From: Opitutaceae bacterium
Lineage (GTDB): Bacteria > Verrucomicrobiota > Verrucomicrobiia > Opitutales > Opitutaceae
Length of the DNA: 64,000 nt
Direction of reading: 5' to 3'
Assembly (NCBI GenBank): GCA_028284385.1
Contig: JANQRT010000050.1
Span: 62,001 to 126,000 of the forward strand
A program made the position numbers and the translations under genes. The notes under the pieces were generated by a model. It was given only the letters and a program-made list of their open reading frames with translations, was not told where the DNA came from and searched no databases. Positions 60,068-64,000 of the stretch are shown one piece after another; within the stretch, counting starts at the first letter, position 1, and each line of letters starts with the position of its first letter.

Positions 60068-61435
60068 ATGAACCGGGTCTATATCAAAACGTACGGATGC
60101 CAGATGAACGAGCGCGACAGCGAACAAGTCGCGTCTTCGCTTCGCGATCGTGGCTACAGCGTCGTAGACAACGAGTTTGATGCGGATGTGGTTCTATTAA
60201 ATACCTGCAGCGTCCGCGACCAGGCAGAGCAAAAGGCGATTGGCAAGGCCGGCTACCTTTCGAAACGGAAACGCGAGAATCCGAACTTCATTCTAGGGGT
60301 TATGGGCTGCATGGCCCAGAATCGAGGCGAGGAGCTGTTTGACCGCCTTCCCGACCTTGATCTCGTCGTAGGGACGCAGAAGTTTCATCGTGTACCCGAC
60401 CACCTCGACCATCTCATCCAGACCTCCAATGGCCAGGGTCCACGACCTTCGACGCTAATGGATCTTGGCGAGGAGGAAGGTTCGCAGAACACGATTAAGG
60501 ATCACGTTTCCAAGACGAACGAGGTCAGCGCTTTCGTTTCCATTATGCAGGGCTGCAACATGAATTGCGCGTTTTGCATTGTGCCAAAAACTAGGGGCTC
60601 GGAGCGGTCTCGTCCGATTGAGCAAATCGTTGAAGAGGTCCAGGAACTGGCGGTAAATGGGGTCAAGGAAGTCACTTTTCTCGGCCAGATTGTAACCAGT
60701 TATGGTCGAAGGGAGTTTCCGGTGATCGATGGAAAATCGCCTTTTGTGCAGCTCTTGGAACGAACCAATGAAGTGCCAGGTATCGAAAGGATACGCTTTA
60801 CCTCGCCTCACCCTCGAGGTTTCAAGCAGGATCTGGTGGAAGCCTACCGTGATCTTCCCAAGCTTTGCGAATACATTCATCTACCGCTCCAAGCCGGCTG
60901 CGACAAGACGCTTCGGGCGATGAATCGCCCGTATACGAAATCTCGATACCGTCAAATTGTCGATTCGCTCAGAGCGGTTGTTCCCCACATGTACTTTTCA
61001 ACTGATATCATTGTCGGCTTTCCTGGAGAAACGGAGGAGGATTTCAATGAATCCGCCGCTTTCTTCGAAGATATCGGCTTCGACATGGCATACATTTTCA
61101 AATACAGCATTCGCACGGGAACCCCTGCCGAGGCGATGCCTGATCAGATTCCGCAGGAAGAAAAAGAGCGTCGCAACCAAGTGTTGCTGGATATTCTCTC
61201 GAAGAGCTCGCTTCAGCGCAACGAGACGCTGATAGGAACGACTCAGGAAGTGCTAGTGGAGGGGCCTGCCAAAAGGGGGGACGCCTACATGGGGAAAACG
61301 CGCGGGCATCGTAATGCGATCTTCGAGGCTGACGAACGATTGATCGGCCATTTGGTGGACCTTAACATTAAACGCGTCACCGCCAGTTCTCTCTATGGAG
61401 ATCTTGTACTGGCTGGCGTGGATACAACGAACTAG
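60068..61435 (+). CDS. miaB: tRNA-2-methylthio-N6-dimethylallyladenosine synthase
   Basis: 455 residues from ATG 60068. MiaB adds the methylthio group to i6A37 of tRNAs reading UNN codons. The N-terminal domain starts VYIKTYGCQMNERDSE and has the other two cluster Cys in LLNTCSVRDQAE and VMGCMAQNRG. The radical SAM motif is CNMNCAFC, followed by VPKTRGSERSRP. A C-terminal TRAM domain is at about 385-455 (EVLVEGPAKRGDAYMGKTRG). A membrane protein gene follows with four bases between them. Confidence 0.95.
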   Translation: MNRVYIKTYGCQMNERDSEQVASSLRDRGYSVVDNEFDADVVLLNTCSVRDQAEQKAIGKAGYLSKRKRENPNFILGVMGCMAQNRGEELFDRLPDLDLVVGTQKFHRVPDHLDHLIQTSNGQGPRPSTLMDLGEEEGSQNTIKDHVSKTNEVSAFVSIMQGCNMNCAFCIVPKTRGSERSRPIEQIVEEVQELAVNGVKEVTFLGQIVTSYGRREFPVIDGKSPFVQLLERTNEVPGIERIRFTSPHPRGFKQDLVEAYRDLPKLCEYIHLPLQAGCDKTLRAMNRPYTKSRYRQIVDSLRAVVPHMYFSTDIIVGFPGETEEDFNESAAFFEDIGFDMAYIFKYSIRTGTPAEAMPDQIPQEEKERRNQVLLDILSKSSLQRNETLIGTTQEVLVEGPAKRGDAYMGKTRGHRNAIFEADERLIGHLVDLNIKRVTASSLYGDLVLAGVDTTN

Positions 61436-61439
61436 GCTT

Positions 61440-61979
61440 ATGGATCTTTCCCTCTCTCAAGCGACCCTGTTAGCCGGCCTTGGATTTCTCCTTCTTGGCG
61501 TTGCCTTCTTTCTCCCTCCTAGCGCTTCCATCTTGAAGGCATTTCCCAGGTCTCGGCGAGCCGCTTACGTTACCATGACTATTGCCGGGATATGGACCCT
61601 GTCCAAGGTTTTGCAATTGGGGGAAGCCGACTATGGAAACTACAAGCAGTATATCTTTATCGGTTTCAGTCTCCTGGCTCTGCTCGCCTTTAAATACGCG
61701 CCCGATTTTCTGTCCGTAAGGGGGGCCTGCATTGTTTACTTGCTGCTAGCCAATGTTCTTCTCACCGCCGCCTTTGGTCATTACGAAGAACCCTTGCGGT
61801 TGTTTATGGTGGGTCCGCTCTACCTGGGAATCGCTCTGTCGCTTTACCTTGCTCATTCTCCCTTTCGGTTGCGCGATTTCTTTAGCTGGCTCTTTGCTGT
61901 TTCGCCCAGGGCTCGTATTTTCGGACTGATTTTGATGCTCTACGGCGGCATGCTTGGCGGCATCGCCTTTGCCTACTAG
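61440..61979 (+). CDS. Integral membrane protein of unknown function
   Basis: 179 residues, five or six hydrophobic segments (ATLLAGLGFLLLGVAFFLPP; YIFIGFSLLALLAFKYAP; IVYLLLANVLLTAAFGH; LFMVGPLYLGIALSLYLA; IFGLILMLYGGMLGGIAFAY). Small charged loops (RSRRAAYV, SPFRLRDF) suggest the usual inside-positive orientation. I do not recognise a family. It starts four bases after miaB and is followed by gmk after 41 bases, so the three are probably cotranscribed. Confidence 0.75.
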   Translation: MDLSLSQATLLAGLGFLLLGVAFFLPPSASILKAFPRSRRAAYVTMTIAGIWTLSKVLQLGEADYGNYKQYIFIGFSLLALLAFKYAPDFLSVRGACIVYLLLANVLLTAAFGHYEEPLRLFMVGPLYLGIALSLYLAHSPFRLRDFFSWLFAVSPRARIFGLILMLYGGMLGGIAFAY

Positions 61980-62020
61980 GCAAAGAGCTTGGCGTTTCCA
62001 ATCCATTTGCTGGTAGTTAA

Positions 62021-62620
62021 ATGTTGAATTCGACTGAAGACTCTTCCGTTCTGATGATTATCGCCGGTCCGGCGGGCAGTGGAAAATCTACTTTGTGCGA
62101 GCGTCTCATTGCGGAGAATAATAGTATCGAAAGAGTGGTTACCTGCACGACTCGCCGACCTAGGGAAAACGAAGTCGATGGAGTGGACTATTTTTTTTTG
62201 AGCGACGAGGAGTTCGATAGGCGAATCGAGCAAGACGGTTTTCTTGAGTGGGCGAAGGTGCATGCCAATCGCTACGGTACGCCCAAACAGCAAGTTATTG
62301 AAAAGCTTAAGGCGAACGTCGATCTCGTCATGAACATCGATGTCCAAGGAGTCGCTCAGTTCCGAAAAGCGGCTCTCCAAGAGCCCCTTATCGCCGAAAA
62401 ACTAGTGACGGTTTTCATCGACCCGAAGAATTTCGACGAGCTGATCAAACGATTGCGGGAGCGAGGTCAGGACGACGAGGAGGAAATCGCTCGGCGGATC
62501 GAATCCGCTCGAAAGGAAATTCAGGCCAAGGGCGAATTCGATCATGTTATCGAAACGGGGACTAAGGAAGAGGATTTCGCCGCAATCCTTAAGATCTGGC
62601 AGGCTGAAAAGACCCGTTAA
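62021..62620 (+). CDS. gmk: Guanylate kinase
   Basis: 199 residues, standard. Phosphate loop GPAGSGKSTL, then the GMP-binding block TCTTRRPRENEVDGVDYFFL, HANRYGTPKQQV and VMNIDVQGVAQFRK. FIDPKNFDELIKRLRERGQD is the lid region. It phosphorylates GMP to GDP, an essential step. After it the spacer 62621-62774 has no clear terminator; the promoter for the next sigma gene must be here. Confidence 0.95.
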   Translation: MLNSTEDSSVLMIIAGPAGSGKSTLCERLIAENNSIERVVTCTTRRPRENEVDGVDYFFLSDEEFDRRIEQDGFLEWAKVHANRYGTPKQQVIEKLKANVDLVMNIDVQGVAQFRKAALQEPLIAEKLVTVFIDPKNFDELIKRLRERGQDDEEEIARRIESARKEIQAKGEFDHVIETGTKEEDFAAILKIWQAEKTR

Positions 62621-62774
62621 GCTGAGCTAAAAAAGTTATTCCAGGTCTCGGCAATCAGCTAGCAGTAAGGTCCGTTAGTCCTTGTGCTACACCTCACTTT
62701 CAGTGTCCGACTCGTCTGATTGAATCGCGCTGAATCAATATTTGTAAGTTTTTAAGCGAAAAAGGGATTTGAAA

Positions 62775-63308
62775 ATGGAAGCCGTTGCAATTTCGATGGT
62801 CGAAGATCTGCCAAGATCCAAAACCATGAGCGACCAAACGCAAAAGCCTCAGCTAAGCGATACCGAGCTAGTGCAAGCCGGTTACCGGTATGCTCTATCT
62901 ATTGTGCGGCACCATCAGGACGCGGAGGATCTAGTGCAACAGGCTTGGATGAAATTGCAACGAGCCTATGGCGGGGTAGACGGGACTCCCGTCTTGTTCC
63001 GGACGATTCGAAATCTGTTCTACGATCAAAAGCGTCGCAGCAAGATCGTTCAGTTCGAACCATTGGATTCCACCCCCGAGCGCGGTAAATCCGAGGCGAC
63101 AGGCGTTTCTATGGATATGGAACTGTTGATGGAAAAGCTGCGGCCTGAGGAACGCGAAGCGCTTTACCTCAATGTGGTCGAAGGCTACACTGCCAGCGAA
63201 ATTGCGAATCAAACAGGATCTCCTCGAGGCACCATCCTCAGTCATATTCACAGGGCGCGACAGAAATTAGCTAAAGCGCTTGGCTCTGAATTTCGAGATA
63301 CAAACTAG
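62775..63308 (+). CDS. ECF-type RNA polymerase sigma factor
   Basis: 177 residues from ATG 62775, with AAGGG eight bases upstream (a later ATG at 62826 is possible). Region 2: LVQAGYRYALSIVRHHQDAED, LVQQAWMKLQRAYGG, PVLFRTIRNLFYDQKRRSK. Region 4: LRPEEREALYLNVVEGYTAS, EIANQTGSPRGTILSHIHRA. It is quite different from the sigma factor at 7840. Its partner, a membrane protein, starts 19 bases after its stop. Confidence 0.88.
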   Translation: MEAVAISMVEDLPRSKTMSDQTQKPQLSDTELVQAGYRYALSIVRHHQDAEDLVQQAWMKLQRAYGGVDGTPVLFRTIRNLFYDQKRRSKIVQFEPLDSTPERGKSEATGVSMDMELLMEKLRPEEREALYLNVVEGYTASEIANQTGSPRGTILSHIHRARQKLAKALGSEFRDTN

Positions 63309-63327
63309 ATGGAAGGAAATCGCTGCA

Positions 63328-63903
63328 ATGAATGATCAAGAATTAGATCAGAAAATTAAAGAACACTTTCTCAGCCAAAGACTGGCTGACGAAAAGGTGC
63401 GAAGGATCCTGGAACAGGGTCAAATTCAGAAGACGCGTTCCTGGTGGAAGCATTGGGTGCCTGTCGCCGCTGCGGCTGCCATTGTCATGGCTTTGTCTTT
63501 CCAGCTGACTCGGACTTATGAGACTGATGAATTAAACCTGGAAGTGGCCGGTAAAATTGCCCTGCGGCACAACACCTACACTAATCTGGATGTAGAGGCG
63601 GCTGATTATTCCTCTGTTCAAGATGGTTTGAAGGATCTCGCGTTTTCGGTAACGCCGCTCGTTAAGAACCAGCTGCTGTCTGCCTATCAGGTCATTGGCG
63701 CCCGATATTGCCAGCTCGAAGGTCAGCAAGCAGCCCACATGCAAGTGAGACATCGTAAGACAGGGACTCTCTGCACGTTGTATGTTGCGTCGCTCAAAGG
63801 ACCGCTCTCCTCGTTCGACCCTGTCGATGAAGAGATACGCCTGGAGGCGAACAACGTTCAGATGTGGCAAGACACGGGACGGCTCTTCGCCTTGGTTAAT
63901 TAA
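63328..63903 (+). CDS. Membrane-anchored protein, probable anti-sigma factor
   Basis: 191 residues from ATG 63328, preceded by GGAAGG. The cytoplasmic N-terminus (MNDQELDQKIKEHFLSQRLA) is short and helical, one membrane helix follows (HWVPVAAAAAIVMALSFQL, about 39-58), then a ~130-residue periplasmic domain with two separated Cys (RYCQLE, TLCTLYV). Position after an ECF sigma gene and topology make it a likely anti-sigma factor, though the family is not recognised and it lacks the RskA features of the protein at 8399. Confidence 0.7.
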   Translation: MNDQELDQKIKEHFLSQRLADEKVRRILEQGQIQKTRSWWKHWVPVAAAAAIVMALSFQLTRTYETDELNLEVAGKIALRHNTYTNLDVEAADYSSVQDGLKDLAFSVTPLVKNQLLSAYQVIGARYCQLEGQQAAHMQVRHRKTGTLCTLYVASLKGPLSSFDPVDEEIRLEANNVQMWQDTGRLFALVN

Positions 63904-63947
63904 GGGCCAAAACCTTCAGGGCGGTTTCTAGTTTCGGAGCCGGCCAA

Positions 63948-63967
63948 GCCTCTCTGAGGCGAGTTTT
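63948..63967 (+). terminator. Possible weak terminator
   Basis: GCCTC-TCT-GAGGC (63948-63960), a perfect 5-bp stem, then GAGTTTT, 45 bases after the last gene. The remaining bases to the window end show no gene. Confidence 0.3.
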
Positions 63968-64000
63968 ACCAACTCGGTCTTTACAACGATTGTCGGACTC

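Overview
The window looks like chromosome from a member of the Verrucomicrobiota, most likely class Opitutae (Puniceicoccales/Opitutales). This is inferred from gene content, not from a database search. The clues are secreted proteins with immunoglobulin-like or delta-60 domains and a C-terminal module typical of these bacteria, a TPR protein followed by an ExbB gene, a three-gene menaquinone-type succinate dehydrogenase, multihaem cytochromes, sulfotransferase and TPR/O-GlcNAc-transferase genes, moderate GC content and sparse Shine-Dalgarno sequences. Gene density is high. No gene-free stretch exceeds about 300 bases, and I found no rRNA, insertion sequence, phage or CRISPR.

Layout. 1-5.5 kb: two secreted proteins sharing a duplicated C-terminal module flank a Gfo/Idh/MocA oxidoreductase. 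5.6-9.3 kb: a FetAB-type ABC system, a small exported protein, and an ECF sigma/anti-sigma pair ending in a terminator. 9.5-10.9 kb: an Amt ammonium channel with a strong terminator. 10.9-15 kb: a TPR-associated TRAP transporter (TatT lipoprotein, TatP, fused QM permease). 15-19.3 kb: a sugar-type ABC importer (binding protein and two permeases, no ATPase) split by an oppositely oriented DUF2975/HTH pair. 19.4-26.8 kb: rsmE facing a six-gene leftward run of HDOD protein, giant TPR protein, small TPR-like protein, ExbB, methyltransferase and rsmD. 27.1 kb: tRNA-Pro(UGG). 27.3-32.2 kb: LysM protein, Nudix hydrolase and sdhCAB. 32.2-40.9 kb: gpsA, then a leftward run of CorA, ADP-ribosylglycohydrolase, sulfotransferase, NAD-dependent epimerase and TPR/OGT-like glycosyltransferase, with a PPK2 kinase upstream. 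41-47 kb: an SLC13 transporter with four RCK_C-like domains, an MscS channel, a GH4 glycosidase with a strong terminator, and two YbjQ-family genes.

47.3-52.2 kb is the most striking part. It is one operon encoding a membrane-anchored tetrahaem cytochrome, a Tat-exported four-cluster ferredoxin-like protein, an NrfD-type quinol-interacting membrane protein, an octahaem cytochrome resembling hydroxylamine oxidoreductase, and a small Cys-tailed protein. It reads as a quinol-linked periplasmic electron-transfer chain acting on a nitrogen compound. 52.3-57.5 kb: an Atg22/UMF1-like MFS transporter, a methyltransferase and a classical three-gene TRAP transporter. 57.7-62.6 kb: cmoA/cmoB facing away from miaB (all tRNA modification), a membrane protein and gmk. 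62.8-63.9 kb: a second ECF sigma gene with a membrane-anchored partner.

Shared themes are respiration (sdh plus the cytochrome operon), high-affinity uptake of organic solutes (two TRAP systems, a sugar ABC importer, SLC13, MFS), and tRNA/rRNA modification (rsmE, rsmD, cmoA, cmoB, miaB). CmoAB would be expected to act on the tRNA-Pro(UGG) encoded here.
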